64,000 nt of DNA from G047528255 sp047528255 (GCA_047528255.1 CP180024.1:558001-622000); one strand, 5' to 3'; positions 19,612-30,442 are shown, counted from the first letter of the stretch. Notes: generated by a model from the letters alone, not told the origin. Numbers and translations: made by a program.

Positions 19612-20295
19612 ATGAAAATTATTATTATAGGTCTAGGAAATTTCGGAAACCCCTTGGCATTAAACCTTACGGACAACGGTCATGAAGTTTTTGGCGTAGA
19701 CAATCAAATGGATAGGGTAGAGCGTCTAAAAGATCAGATCGCTTACGTGACATGTATGGACGCTACCAATGAAGCTGCCTATAGCGCCTTGCCTATGCAA
19801 CAGGCCGATTTGGCCATTGTGGCCATTGGCGAAAATGAAGGAGCCTCCATCGTCGCCACAGCAATCCTGAAAAGATACGCCCACCTGAAAATAATGAGCA
19901 GATCGCTTTCGGACATACATGACACCATACTGGACGCAATGGGCATTTGTGACGTGCTCCACCCCGAACAGGATGCAGCTTTCCGATTGACGAAACGCAT
20001 CTCGTTCAATTACGCTTTGGATTATTTTCGAGTAAACAACAAGCATTCCATCGCAGAGGTTATATGTCCAGAAACCTTTGTCGGAAAGTCAGTCAAAGAA
20101 TTGGATCTGACTCGAAAATGCAAGGTATCTCTGGTTACGGTCATGTGTGACACAGGTAAAAAGACGGATAAAGGAGAGTCCACCCAAGAAGTATCAGGGT
20201 TGGTAACCGGAGAGACCGTCTTACAAAAAGGTGACATATTAGTGCTTTTCGGATCCAATACCTCCATCATGGACTTCGTAAAAGCCAAACGTTGA
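19612..20295 (+). CDS. TrkA/KtrA-type RCK regulatory subunit
   Basis: Cytoplasmic regulator of the K+ transporter encoded seven bases upstream. The RCK N-terminal Rossmann domain begins IIIIGLGNFGNPLALNL (G7, G9, G12) with the acidic ribose-binding residue in VFGVDN, and an RCK C-terminal domain covers about 140-227. One RCK unit in 227 residues is the KtrA arrangement rather than the doubled TrkA form. An insertion with charged residues (about 165-185, GKKTDKGESTQE) lies inside the C-terminal domain. Its stop overlaps the hemD start (TGATG). Confidence 0.93.
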   Translation: MKIIIIGLGNFGNPLALNLTDNGHEVFGVDNQMDRVERLKDQIAYVTCMDATNEAAYSALPMQQADLAIVAIGENEGASIVATAILKRYAHLKIMSRSLSDIHDTILDAMGICDVLHPEQDAAFRLTKRISFNYALDYFRVNNKHSIAEVICPETFVGKSVKELDLTRKCKVSLVTVMCDTGKKTDKGESTQEVSGLVTGETVLQKGDILVLFGSNTSIMDFVKAKR

Positions 20296-20960
20296 TGATA
20301 AATATCTTAGCAACCAAGACCCTTCCCATTGAGGCTCTCAACCTGCTTCCCAAAACCCGATATCACATAGAAAGCCGTGATTTTATCACGATAAAGCTAC
20401 TCTTACTTATCGAAAAGCCGGAATTAAACAAACAGGTTATCTTTTGCAGTCAAAATGCGGTAGAAGGATTTATTCACAATTTCGACCACACCATCTTGGA
20501 AGGCAAAGACATCTACGTGGTCGGAGATCACACAGCAACATTATTGAAAAACCTCGGAGGAAAGATCGTGAGGCAACAAAATAACGCTCTAGAACTCGCC
20601 CAAGGTTTGGAAAACAACGAGCCTTACGATTGGTTTTGCGGCACATTAAGTCTGGATGACATACCTGATGTATGTAAAAGCAAAGGAATCAGCCTGAACG
20701 CTTACAAAGTTTATCAAACCCTACTCAGGCCCAGATCATTGTCATCCACCTACAATGGAATCCTGTTTTTCAGCCCATCAGGCGTAAAGACTTTTTTTCA
20801 AAACAATGTACTCGGAGCGGAAACAAAACCTTTCGCTATCGGAAAGACTACTGCGAATGCCTTGGCATCATACACCCGTCAAAACGTAACTTTCCCCGAT
20901 ACGCCTACCTCAAAAAACCTCTTGACACTTGTAAAAAAACATTTCAATAATGAAAAATGA
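20295..20960 (+). CDS. hemD: Uroporphyrinogen-III synthase
   Basis: Closes and inverts ring D of hydroxymethylbilane to give uroporphyrinogen III. The family is very divergent, and the call rests on size (221 residues), the motif GILFFSPSGVKTFFQNN near residue 155, FAIGKTTANAL, and its place between heme genes. I use the ATG at 20295, which overlaps the upstream stop; a TTG one codon earlier is possible. The 3' end overlaps hemE by 11 bp. Confidence 0.9.
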   Translation: MINILATKTLPIEALNLLPKTRYHIESRDFITIKLLLLIEKPELNKQVIFCSQNAVEGFIHNFDHTILEGKDIYVVGDHTATLLKNLGGKIVRQQNNALELAQGLENNEPYDWFCGTLSLDDIPDVCKSKGISLNAYKVYQTLLRPRSLSSTYNGILFFSPSGVKTFFQNNVLGAETKPFAIGKTTANALASYTRQNVTFPDTPTSKNLLTLVKKHFNNEK

Positions 20961-21966
20961 TTTAATTTTAAAGGCCTTGCGTGGAGAAAAAGTCTCACGA
21001 CCGGCCGTGTGGATAATGCGACAAGCTGGGCGTTATCTTCCCGATTTCATGAAATTGAAACAGAAATACGATTTCTTCACACGATGCCGAAACCCGGAGT
21101 TGGCCACTGAAATCACTCTGATGCCCGTGAGACAGCTTGGCGTAGACGCAGCTATCTTATTTTCGGATATTCTCGTCGTTCCCCAAGCCATGGGAATAGA
21201 CTTTCAAATAAAAGAAAATATAGGTCCTTTCCTGGAACATCCGATCAGATCAATCGAAGACGTGCAAAAAATAGAAATTCCTGATGTGGCCGATCGCCTG
21301 AACTACGTCTTCGAGGCGGTTCGCCTGACCAAACAAGCCCTGGAAGACACTGTTCCCTTAATCGGATTCGCCGGTGCGCCATGGACGATCCTCTGTTATA
21401 GCGTAGAAGGTAAAGGATCCAAAAGCTTCGACCAAGCAAAAGGTTTCTGCTTCTCACAACCGGATCAAGCCGACACATTGCTGCAAAAAATCACCGACAC
21501 CACCATAAAATATCTCCTAAAAAAAGTAAAATACGGAGCTGACGCAATACAAATATTCGACAGCTGGGGGGGGGTGCTCTCCCCGGAAGATTACGACCGT
21601 TTCTCTTGGCGTTACACCCATCAAATCGTCGAACGACTCAGTCCGAAAGTTCCGGTGATCGTATTTTCCAAAGGATGCTGGCACGCCCTGAACGAAATGA
21701 AATCTTCTGGTGTTTCCGCACTGGGAATCGATTGGACCATCAGTCCGAAAACGGCTAGAAGACTTACCGAATCAACCCTGACACTACAAGGAAATTATGA
21801 TCCTGCACGACTGCTGGCTCCTAAATCCGAAATCAAGAAAGGTGTGCAAAAAATGGTTAAGGATTTCGGAACACACCGTTATATAGCGAACCTAGGCCAT
21901 GGTATTTTACCCCAAACGCCTGTAGATCACGCACGAACATTCATAGAAACGATAAAAGAACTTTAA
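20950..21966 (+). CDS. hemE: Uroporphyrinogen decarboxylase
   Basis: Decarboxylates the four acetate side chains of uroporphyrinogen III to form coproporphyrinogen III. The 338-residue TIM-barrel protein shows the signature PAVWIMRQAGRYLPDF (about 18-33), LFSDIL with catalytic D73, GFAGAPWTI, the second family signature around DSWGG, and the late NLGHGILPQTP motif. It overlaps hemD by 11 bp and precedes hemB by 12 bp. The next enzymes (hemF/hemN and later) are not here. Confidence 0.98.
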   Translation: MKNDLILKALRGEKVSRPAVWIMRQAGRYLPDFMKLKQKYDFFTRCRNPELATEITLMPVRQLGVDAAILFSDILVVPQAMGIDFQIKENIGPFLEHPIRSIEDVQKIEIPDVADRLNYVFEAVRLTKQALEDTVPLIGFAGAPWTILCYSVEGKGSKSFDQAKGFCFSQPDQADTLLQKITDTTIKYLLKKVKYGADAIQIFDSWGGVLSPEDYDRFSWRYTHQIVERLSPKVPVIVFSKGCWHALNEMKSSGVSALGIDWTISPKTARRLTESTLTLQGNYDPARLLAPKSEIKKGVQKMVKDFGTHRYIANLGHGILPQTPVDHARTFIETIKEL

Positions 21967-21978
21967 ATAAAACAAAAT

Positions 21979-22965
21979 ATGTTATACCCCTATATTAGAC
22001 ATAGACGCTTGCGTACTCGAGAGAGCATCCGCAAAATGATCCAAGAAACCACATTGATCACCAATGATTTGCAAGCTCCATTATTCATCTGCGAAGGAAT
22101 CACCTGCGTAAAGGAACCCATAGCTAGCATGCCCGACTACTATCGAATGAGCTTAGATTTGACCGTAAAAGAAGCCCTATCTTTATGGAAATTGGGGATT
22201 AAATCCGTTTTGTTGTTTGTTAAAGTTCCACGAGAACTTAAAGACAATAAAGGAACCGAAGCGTTGAATCCCGACGGCTTGATGCAACGATCGATCTCGG
22301 CGATCAAAGAAGCTCTGCCCGAGATGATCGTGATGACGGATGTCGCACTGGATCCGTACTCCATCTACGGACACGACGGCATCGTTGAAGGAAACGAGAT
22401 TTTAAATGACCCTTCGGTAGAGACGCTCGCCCAAATGGCTTTGTCTCACGCTAGAGCAGGTGCAGATTTCATCGCTCCGTCCGATATGATGGACGGCCGA
22501 ATCGGAGCCATACGCGAAGTCTTGGAAGAAAATGGATTCCCTCACGTAGGTATCATGAGTTACGGAGCCAAATACGCCAGCAATTTTTACGGCCCCTTTC
22601 GAGAAGCATTGGATTCAGTACCAGGATTCAGAGATAAAAAAACTTATCAAATGGATTATCACAATGCTCATGAAGCCTTCAGAGAAGCCCAAACAGACAT
22701 CGAAGAGGGCGCCGACATCGTGATGGTCAAACCCGGGCTGCCTTACCTAGATATCGTCCGACTGCTCAGAGACCGACTGGATGCTCCCATTGCGGTCTAT
22801 CAGGTCAGCGGTGAATATGCAATGATTAAAGCGGCGGCAAATCAAGGTTGGATGGACGGACAAGAGACTATGATAGAAAGCTTGATTTGCATCAAGCGTG
22901 CCGGAGCGGATATCATCACCACATATTTTGCTAAAGAAGCTGCGATGATATTGCAAAATACTTGA
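21979..22965 (+). CDS. hemB: Porphobilinogen synthase (5-aminolevulinate dehydratase)
   Basis: Condenses two 5-aminolevulinate molecules into porphobilinogen. The 328-residue TIM-barrel enzyme has both active-site lysines: K198 in YGAKYASNFYGPFR and the Schiff-base K251 in IVMVKPGLPYLDI. The metal site reads DVALDPYSIYGHDG (about 121-134), with Asp/Ala where the zinc-dependent enzymes have cysteines, so this should be the magnesium-type enzyme. It is the last gene of the operon; its stop codon lies inside the terminator stem. Confidence 0.98.
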   Translation: MLYPYIRHRRLRTRESIRKMIQETTLITNDLQAPLFICEGITCVKEPIASMPDYYRMSLDLTVKEALSLWKLGIKSVLLFVKVPRELKDNKGTEALNPDGLMQRSISAIKEALPEMIVMTDVALDPYSIYGHDGIVEGNEILNDPSVETLAQMALSHARAGADFIAPSDMMDGRIGAIREVLEENGFPHVGIMSYGAKYASNFYGPFREALDSVPGFRDKKTYQMDYHNAHEAFREAQTDIEEGADIVMVKPGLPYLDIVRLLRDRLDAPIAVYQVSGEYAMIKAAANQGWMDGQETMIESLICIKRAGADIITTYFAKEAAMILQNT

Positions 22966-22999
22966 TGTATTTCGACCATCAAGTATCTACTTTTTTTTT
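22958..22999 (+). terminator. Rho-independent terminator after hemB
   Basis: A perfect 10-bp stem (ATACTTGATG / CATCAAGTAT at 22958-22967 and 22977-22986) with a nine-base loop is followed after four bases by a run of nine T. The hemB TGA (22963-22965) is inside the left arm. Confidence 0.9.
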
Positions 23000-23065
23000 G
23001 AGGAATTTTCCGATTTCCGACTCTGACCGATGAGCAATACCCCCGGGAAGGGGCAAGAAACGAAC

Positions 23066-23136
23066 GAGATCATTCTGTTATGATAGGTTACGTTTATTCA
23101 GCCATCCTAGATGGATTTCGTTGGAGAAAATGTAGA
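23066..23136 (-). mobile_element. IS5-family right-end stub
   Basis: About 70 bp matching the right terminus in minus orientation, directly followed by a second right end at 23137. It is the first of three joined IS pieces between hemB and the pheT relic. Confidence 0.7.
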
Positions 23137-23653
23137 GAGACCATTGTGTCAATAGTGGATTACGTTTATTCAGTCTCCTATACTGGACTTTGTTAGGTAC
23201 AATGTAGATTTAGTATTTCACATTGCATTCTAAAAACTATTGATTATTAATTATTTAAATACATCTATTTTTATGGATAGCGCATAATAATTTCAGGAGC
23301 ACGATACAAATTATACGCCATAGCCGCCATAATATGCTCGGCATGCACACAAGCTAATCCTTTGTAACGAACCTTCCCTGATTCAAACCAACGTTTTATA
23401 CTGCCAAAAGTAGGTTCTACTACCCATCAGGTTTTACTCACTAATTTATTGAATAATATAGCTATAATACTTAAGAGACGGTTCCTATAGGCTTTCTTTT
23501 GTCTACGGTCTTTGATGCCTCGACTATGAAAATAAAACACGTTAACTGGCACTTGATAACCTTTTTCTGCATATACTTCTCTAGGGTTATATCTTACGTT
23601 TTCTTATTAATGGCTTTAGCCCTCTACTCTCATGCTAATTGGCTGCTACACTA
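23137..23653 (-). mobile_element. IS5-family C-terminal half, minus orientation
   Basis: Begins with a clear right end at 23137 and runs inward to about the middle of the transposase, where sequence switches to the plus orientation in the region coding for YDLSDVGTEELVK. Frame is broken throughout. Confidence 0.8.
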
Positions 23654-24587
23654 TGATCTCAGTGATGTAGGAACGGGAAAATTGGTGAAATAATCCTTGG
23701 CATGCGTTTTTGTGGTTTTCGATTGGAAGATAAGATCCCAGATCATACGACTCTATGCCGATTTCAAAATGAAATAGTAGTTAAAAAGGCATATGAGCTC
23801 TTACTGAAAAAGATCAATAAGGAATTAGAAAATCATCCAGGCAATAGTTAAAACAGGAGTGATAGTAGATGCCCGTATTACATTGAGGCCCTTTGCTCCC
23901 AAAGGAGATCCTACCTAGGTAGTGGAGGATCGGAAAGAATAGGAGGAAAAGCAAGAGTATAAAAGAAACTCAATAAGGAGTAGACACTCAAGAAAAATGA
24001 TTCAAGAAATCAGATAAACTCTACTACGGATACAAAAAGCACATAGAGGGGGGTGAAATGATACTAGCAGTACATAGCGTAGCAGCCAATGAGCATGATA
24101 GTAGAGGGCTAAAACCTTTAATAAGCAAACTAAGATATAACCTAGAGAAGTATATGTAGATAAAGGTTACCAAGTCTACCCAACGTACCTTACTTTGATG
24201 GTTGAGGCATCAAAGACCGCATACAGAAGAAAACCTATCAACCGTCCATTAAATAGGGGAGCTATATTATTCAATAAATTAGTGAGTAAATCCCAATGGG
24301 TAGTAAAACATACTTTTGGTAGTATAAATCGTTGACTTGGATAAGTCAAGGCTCGTTACAAAGGATTAGCCCCTATTCATGCCCAGCATCTTATGGGAGG
24401 CTATGGCACATAATTTGTATCGTAAACCTGGAATTATTATACTCTGTTCATAAAAATAGATATAATTAATTAATTTATAATTAATAATATTTCGAATACA
24501 ATATGAAAAACTAAATCTATATCGTTCTCTAACGACGCTCATTTAGGAGGCTGAATAAACGTAATCCACCATTAACACAATGGTCTC
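23654..24587 (+). mobile_element. IS5-family element lacking its left end
   Basis: Plus-strand copy that starts inside the transposase (about codon 40) and continues to a consensus right end at 24587. With the preceding minus-strand half it forms an inverted junction. Its right end defines the truncation point of the pheT relic. Confidence 0.8.
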
Positions 24588-25953
24588 AGAGTTTAAGTTT
24601 GGTGTTTTTTGTTGATGTTGTAAGCGACGCATTCCATAATGCCGTGTATAAGATCTTTGCGTAGCAAGGCTAGATTTTGACTCAACGGGGTTGATTATTT
24701 TGACTATATTTTAGGCTGGTTCCTAACGTTCTGTTTTATTCAATGAATAATAGATCGTTTCGTAGAATCCGTTTGCAACCAGTTGGTTGGCGTATTTTCT
24801 TCGACTCTTTCTTGGTTGGAGAGGCTTTATTTGATGGACAGGCTCATTCGTTCTGGAATTTGTATGCGATTATAGCCGTATATGCGGAGTATTTCTTCAA
24901 TAATATCGATTTCGCATTGTACGTCTACACGGTAGGAGGGAAGTGAGATTTTCAATGATTCTTCTGTTTCGGAGAGGATTTCGATTTCTAACAGGGATAG
25001 GATTTCTTTGACTGTTTTTGAAGAATTCCTTCTCCGAGGAAGAGTTTCATTTTTTTTATAATTCCGGAGACTTCAAAACGATTGATGGGTTGGGTATAAA
25101 TGTTGATAATCTTTGAAGCGTATCAGAAATACGGTGAGTTCTTTGAGCAGCAGTTCCCCATTCGAGTACATATACGGTTTGATCAGAATATACTCCTCGT
25201 TAAAAACGGAAGGAAGCTTCGGTTTTTATCCCGTGTCTTTTCGAAATTTGACGTATTGTCACCAGATGAAAATGGGCTCTTTCGAGGAAAACATTTTGAG
25301 TGTCTGATGTGATCCCTGAGTTGCTCCTCCCAAGACACTTGTGATACATAGCTGTTTTTGGCATATCAGATCATTAAATCTTCTGCATCCAATTTATCTA
25401 TGGATAGGGCTTAATGTATCGAAGGAGTTCCTTTTGTGACCGTCTTGACCTGTATTTGTCCTCCTTTAATTTAATTGGTTTCAAAGGAGTGCAAAGGTTC
25501 TCCAAGCTCGTGAATGACGCAGTTGGTTTGGTGATATCCTACCACGTTATTGATGAGGAACGAGTCCGATGGATTTGAGTCGATTTTGTAGCCAAAATGG
25601 TGAAGGAGCTACTTGTACTTGTAAGAGTGTGAGGCCTGCATATCGTAAATACTTTTCGGAGTTTTCGATGATGATTTCGAAGGCATACGGTTGGTTGGTA
25701 TCTTTTTTTTGTGTCTGCTTTTGGCGAGATCAAGCGGGATCATGGCTACGGATTTTCAGTACGTCGTGTAAATCTCGGCCTACACCGTAATGGCTCATGG
25801 CATTTGCTCGATTGAGCTTGAGACCAATTTCAATGGTTCATTTTTTTCAATACCTTCTACTTCCAGAGCAATATCGGTCAATATTTCTGCGATTTTTTGA
25901 ATGTCCGATTTCGTTTCGAAATGTGTTTTCAATCAACTATAGGATATCTTCAT
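24588..25953 (-). pseudogene. pheT: Degraded, 3'-truncated duplicate of pheT
   Basis: Close relative of the pheT gene at 30441-32470, with a coordinate offset of about 6.52 kb. It keeps the start region (ATG complementary to 25951-25953) and about two thirds of the gene but is full of frameshifts and stops, and its 3' end is cut by the IS right end at 24587. It has the same missing tRNA-binding domain as the surviving copy. At the site of that copy's poly-A tract it reads a different, longer sequence (ADTKKRYQPYAFEIII in the shifted frame). Confidence 0.9.
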
Positions 25954-25984
25954 GGGGTATTTCCGATGCTTTGAATGATGAGGT

Positions 25985-27246
25985 GAGACCATTGTTTTAA
26001 TGGTGGATTACGTTTATTCAGTCTCCTAGATAAGCTCCGTTAGAGAAGATCTAAATTTAGCCTTTCACATTGTATTCGAAATATTGTTAATTATAAATAA
26101 ATATAAATATATCTATTTTTATGGACAGCGCATAATAATTCCAGGGGCACGATATAAATTATGCACTATAGCCTTCATGAAAGTCTGGGCATACATACGA
26201 GCTAATCCTTTGTAACGATGCTTCCTGATCCAAACCAACACTTTATACTGCCAAAAACAGGTTCTAGTACCCATCGGATTTTACTCACTAATTTGTTGAA
26301 TAATATAGCTACTCTACTTAAGAGACAGTCCTATATATTTTCTTCTGTATAGGTCTTTGATGCCTCGTCTATGAAAGTAAGATACGTTGGCTGGCAATTG
26401 GTAACCTTTGTCTGCATAGACTTCTCTATTTTTATCCTAGTTTGCTTATTATATGGTTTTAGCCCTCTTTATTATCATACACATTGACTGCTACGCTATG
26501 TCAGCTAGTATTATTCCATTTTTACCCCACCCTATGTGCTTCTTGTATTCGTAGTAGAGTTTTCTTTATTTTTTGGCCATTTTACTTGATTGTCTACTCC
26601 TGATTGAGTCTCTTTTTTTGAACTTGTTTTTCTTTGACTGATTTGCTTTTCCCCTCTTCCTTCCGATCCTCCACTATGTAGGTAGGAGCTCCCTTGGAAG
26701 AAAGGGAAACTCACTGTAATACTGGACTATAACTCCTATTTTAACTATCGCTTGATGCTTTTCTAATTCCTTATTGATCTTTTTAAGTAAGACCTCATAT
26801 GCCTTTTTGGCTACTATTTCATTGCGAATGATGCATAGAGTCGTATGATCTGGAATCTGATCTTCCAATCGAAAACCACAAAAGCGAATGCCGCTCAAGG
26901 ATTCTTTCACCAATTCTTCCGTTCCTACATTACTGAAATCATAGCAGTGACTCAAAAGCATCATCGTAAATAACGATATTCCACTGTAGCATGTTGGCCT
27001 TTTATTCCCTGCCTTTTTGATATATTTTTCTTATTTATTTTTCCATACCTTCCCAGTGGATCACTGGTATTCAATCTTTTAAAAAACTCAATCCTTCTGG
27101 TAGAACGGTCCATACATAGTTCAGTAAAACTTATTTGTGCGGTGCTTTTGAGTATAGATCCTAATTTTTTATTTTCTACTCCAAATAGACGAAATAATAT
27201 ATTGATTTACAAATATTTTAATATCCATATCCTATGCAACTTTCTC
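25985..27246 (-). mobile_element. IS5-family element, full length (1,262 bp), degenerate
   Basis: Simple minus-strand copy between the pheT relic and intact dnaN. The copy at 32502-33770 occupies the identical position between the other pheT and dnaN, so this insertion predates the local duplication. The two have since diverged at many sites. Confidence 0.9.
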
Positions 27247-27262
27247 GGAAAGTAATTATTTT

Positions 27263-28384
27263 TTAAGCATTTACTACGATGGGCATAACAAGCATGAATA
27301 CTTCTTCACCTTCTTCCAAGTTTTTTAGAGGTCTGAGAATTCCTGCGCGGTTGGGTTCAGACATTTCGAGGATGATATCTTCTGCATTCAGGTGGGAGAG
27401 CATCTCGATCAGAAAACGAGAGTTGAACCCGATCGTGATCTCATCTCCTTCATAGTCACAGATCAGAAGTTCCTGTGCTTTGTTAGCGAAATCGATGTCT
27501 TCTGCCATGATCTTGAGTTCACTTCCGGAGAGTTGTAGACGGACTTGATGCGTGGTTTTATTTGAAAAGAGGGCCAAGCGTTTGATCGAATTGAGGAAAA
27601 TTGTTCTATTGATGATCAATTTCTTGTTGTTTTCTTTTGGAATGACAGCTTTGTAATTAGGGTAGATGCCGTCGAGGAGTCTACAAACAAGGATTTTGTT
27701 GTCGAATGAAATGCGGATATTAGTTTCGTTGTATTCTATAGTAATATCTCCTTTCGTTTCGAATGAAATATTTTTCAAGAGGGTAAGCGGTTTTTTTGGG
27801 AGGATGAATCGTGCAGCTTGTTCAGCTTTTATATCGTTTCGAACGTATTTCACCAACTTGTGAGCGTCTGTGCCCACAAAGGTAGCTCCTTCGGGCGTGA
27901 GTTCGAAAAAGACTCCGGTCATCACCAAGCGAAGCTCGTCATTTCCTGTGGCAAACAATGTTTTATCGATGGCGTCCAAGAGGATATCCGTTGTCAAAGT
28001 CACCGTGCTTGGGTTGTCCAGCGTAGGGGCTTTTGGAAATTCTTCTGCATTTTGTACGGCCAATACATAATCCCCTTGTTGGGATACTATTTTCAGGATG
28101 TTTTCTCCTTCTTGGATGGAGAAAGTGAGAGGTTGTTCGGGGAAAGTTTTTAAGACGTCGGTCATCAATCGAGCGGGTAGAGCGATCCGTCCGGTTTGGT
28201 CAGACTCCACAGTCATTTGGACCATCATGGTGGTTTCTAAGTCCGATACTGTTATGATGAGTTGTTTTTCTTTGAAGTCTAATAGAAAATTATCTAGAAT
28301 AGGTAAGGTTTTTTTTGTGTTTATCACACCGCTCAGGGCTTGTAATTGCTTTAAAAGTTCAGAGCTGGAAACGATGAATTTCAT
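27263..28384 (-). CDS. dnaN: DNA polymerase III sliding clamp (beta subunit)
   Basis: Ring-forming processivity factor for the replicative polymerase. The full 373 residues carry three clamp domains of about 125 residues each, starting MKFIVSSSELLKQLQALSGV and ending LVMPIVVNA. Typical segments include FVGTDAHKLVKYV and RFLIEMLSHLNAEDI. A second copy at 33787-34903 is broken, so this is the working clamp. It is not next to dnaA or gyrB. An IS left end lies 16 bp beyond its stop, and about 150 bp of shared upstream sequence separates the start from another IS. Confidence 0.98.
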   Translation of the reverse strand: MKFIVSSSELLKQLQALSGVINTKKTLPILDNFLLDFKEKQLIITVSDLETTMMVQMTVESDQTGRIALPARLMTDVLKTFPEQPLTFSIQEGENILKIVSQQGDYVLAVQNAEEFPKAPTLDNPSTVTLTTDILLDAIDKTLFATGNDELRLVMTGVFFELTPEGATFVGTDAHKLVKYVRNDIKAEQAARFILPKKPLTLLKNISFETKGDITIEYNETNIRISFDNKILVCRLLDGIYPNYKAVIPKENNKKLIINRTIFLNSIKRLALFSNKTTHQVRLQLSGSELKIMAEDIDFANKAQELLICDYEGDEITIGFNSRFLIEMLSHLNAEDIILEMSEPNRAGILRPLKNLEEGEEVFMLVMPIVVNA

Positions 28385-28533
28385 AGGTTTTTTCTTTTGG
28401 ATTGCTCGATGTCATAAAGGTACTTCTTTTTGAAAAGTACTATGGAGTCAGGGAGTATGGAGGTACATATAGGGTTATGGTGTTTTCATCCGTTTGTTTG
28501 GTATATTGTTGAATATAGGTCAAAAAACGCTCC
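28385..28533. other. dnaN upstream region, duplicated at 34904-35054
   Basis: About 150 bp between the dnaN start and an IS left end, conserved with the region upstream of the broken dnaN copy. It presumably holds the dnaN promoter, but I see no exact TAnnTTTG box; TACTTTTC on the coding strand is the nearest match. Confidence 0.4.
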
Positions 28534-29797
28534 GAAAACGTTGCATGAGAGAAGAAGTTTAAAATATTTGTAAACCAATATATTGTTTTGTATATCTGGA
28601 GTACAAAATAAAAAAATCGGTTCTATGCTCAAAAGCACCGCGCAAATAAGCTTTAGTGAACTATGTATGGAACCTTATACCAGAAGGAGTGAATTTTTCA
28701 AAAGGTTAAATACCCTGATTCACTGAGAAGTGATGGAGAAAGAAATAAGAAAAATATATCAAAAAGCCACGGAATAAAAGACTAACCTACTTACAGTGGA
28801 ATATCGTTATTTAAGATTATGCTTTTGAATCACTGGTATGATCTCAGTTATGTAGGAACGGAAGAATTGGTGAAAGAGCCTTGATCTGCATTCGATTTTG
28901 TGGTTTCCGATTGGAAGATCAGATTCCAAATTATACGACTCTATGCAGATTTAGCAATGAAATAATAGCCAAAAAGGCATATGAGCTCTTACTTAAAAAG
29001 ATCAATAAGGAATTAGGAAAGCATCAGGCGATAGTTAAAATAGGAGTGATAGTAGATGCTAGTATTACAGTGAGTCCCTTTTTCCCAAGGGAGCCCTACC
29101 TACGTAGTGAAGGATCAGAAGGAAGAGGGGAAAAGCAATTCAGTCAAAGAAAAACAAGGTCAAAAAAAGAGACTCAATCAGAAGTAGACAATCAAGGAAA
29201 ATAGCTCAAGAAATCAGGGAAACTCTACTACGGATACAAGAGCACATAGGGGTGTGTAAAAATGGAATGATACTAGCTGTACATAGTGTAGCCGCCAATA
29301 AGCATGATAGTAAATGGCTAAAGCCATATAATATGCAAACTAGGATAAAACCAGAGAAGTCTATGCAGACATAGGTTACCTAATTTCCAGCCAACGTGTC
29401 TTACTTTCATAGACAAGGCATCAAAGACCGTATACAGAATAAAATATATAGGACTGTCTCTTAAGTAAGAGTAGCTATATTATTCAACATAATTAGTGAG
29501 TAAAACCCGATGGGTAGTAGAACGTATTTTTGGTAGTATAAAGCGTTGATTTGGATCAGGAAAGGCGCGTTACAAAGGATTATGTTGTGTGTATGCCCAG
29601 CATTTTATGGAGACTATGGCGCATAATTTGTATCGTGTCCTGGAATTATTATGCGCTGTCTATAAAAATAGATATATTTAATTGATTTATAATCAATAGT
29701 ATTTCGAATACAATCTGAAAGACAAAATCTACATTTTCTCTAACGAAGCCATCTAGGAGGCTGAATAAACGTAATCAACCATTAACAGAATAGTTTC
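28534..29797 (+). mobile_element. IS5-family element, full length (1,264 bp), degenerate
   Basis: Plus-strand copy with a left end at 28534 and a right end (TAGTTTC form) at 29797. The fragment at 28881-29204 keeps about 100 residues of the transposase, including RFCGFRLEDQIPNYTTLCRF and VIVDASITVSPF (first catalytic Asp), before further shifts. Confidence 0.87.
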
Positions 29798-29854
29798 AAA
29801 ACAATATATTGATTTACAGTTGTTTTAATATACCTTATCCCATACAACGTTCTC
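29798..29854 (-). mobile_element. IS5-family left-end stub (about 55 bp)
   Basis: Terminal left-end piece in minus orientation, joined exactly at the right end of the preceding plus-strand copy. Its inner boundary (GAAACAATATATTG) is the same as in the two compound elements and at 30388. Confidence 0.75.
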
Positions 29855-30387
29855 GGAATGATACTAGCAGTACATAGTATAGTACCCAATGAGTATGATA
29901 GTACAGGGTTAACGCCATTAATAAGCAAACTAGGATATAAACCAGAAAAGTATATGTAGAGAAAGGTTATCAAGTTCCAGCAACATGTCTACTTTCATAG
30001 TCAAGGCATCAAAGGTCGTATAAAGAAGAATGTCTATAGGAACCGTCCCTTAAGTAGGGTAGCTATATTATTCAACAAACTAGTCAGTAAAACCCTATGG
30101 GTAGTAGAACGTACTTTTGGCAGTATAAAGCGTTGGTTTGGATCAGGAAAGGCTCGTTACAAAGGATTAGTTCGTGTGTATGCCCAGCATCTTATGGGGA
30201 GGGTATAGCGTATAATTTGTATCGTTCCTCTAGCATTATTATGCGCTGTTCATAAAAAAAGATATAATTAATTAATTTATAATCAATAGTATTTCGAACA
30301 CAGTGTAAAAGACTAAATCTACATTTTCTCTTACAAACCCCATCTAGGAGGTTGAATAAACGTAAGCCCATTAACATAATAGTTTTG
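29855..30387 (+). mobile_element. IS5-family C-terminal half
   Basis: Plus-strand relic from mid-transposase (AVHSVAANEHDS region) to its right end at about 30387. It retains the Glu-region motif WVVERTFGSIKRW followed by HLM in broken frames. Confidence 0.8.
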
Positions 30388-30442
30388 AACCAAAATATTA
30401 ACTTACAAACGTTTTAACATCTTCCTATCATGCAATATTCTC
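30388..30442 (-). mobile_element. IS5-family left-end stub (55 bp) overlapping pheT stop
   Basis: Second minus-oriented left-terminal piece with the same inner breakpoint as 29798. Its outer end lies at 30442, so the pheT stop codon (complement of 30441-30443) is partly made of IS sequence. Confidence 0.7.

Noticed and set aside
24743..26000. Several short open frames on both strands
   Set aside because: The whole stretch aligns with the 5' part of pheT on the minus strand, so these are chance frames in a pseudogene.
27263..28533. dnaN as a sign of the replication origin
   Set aside because: No dnaA, no cluster of DnaA boxes and no gyrase genes are nearby; IS and pheT flank the gene.
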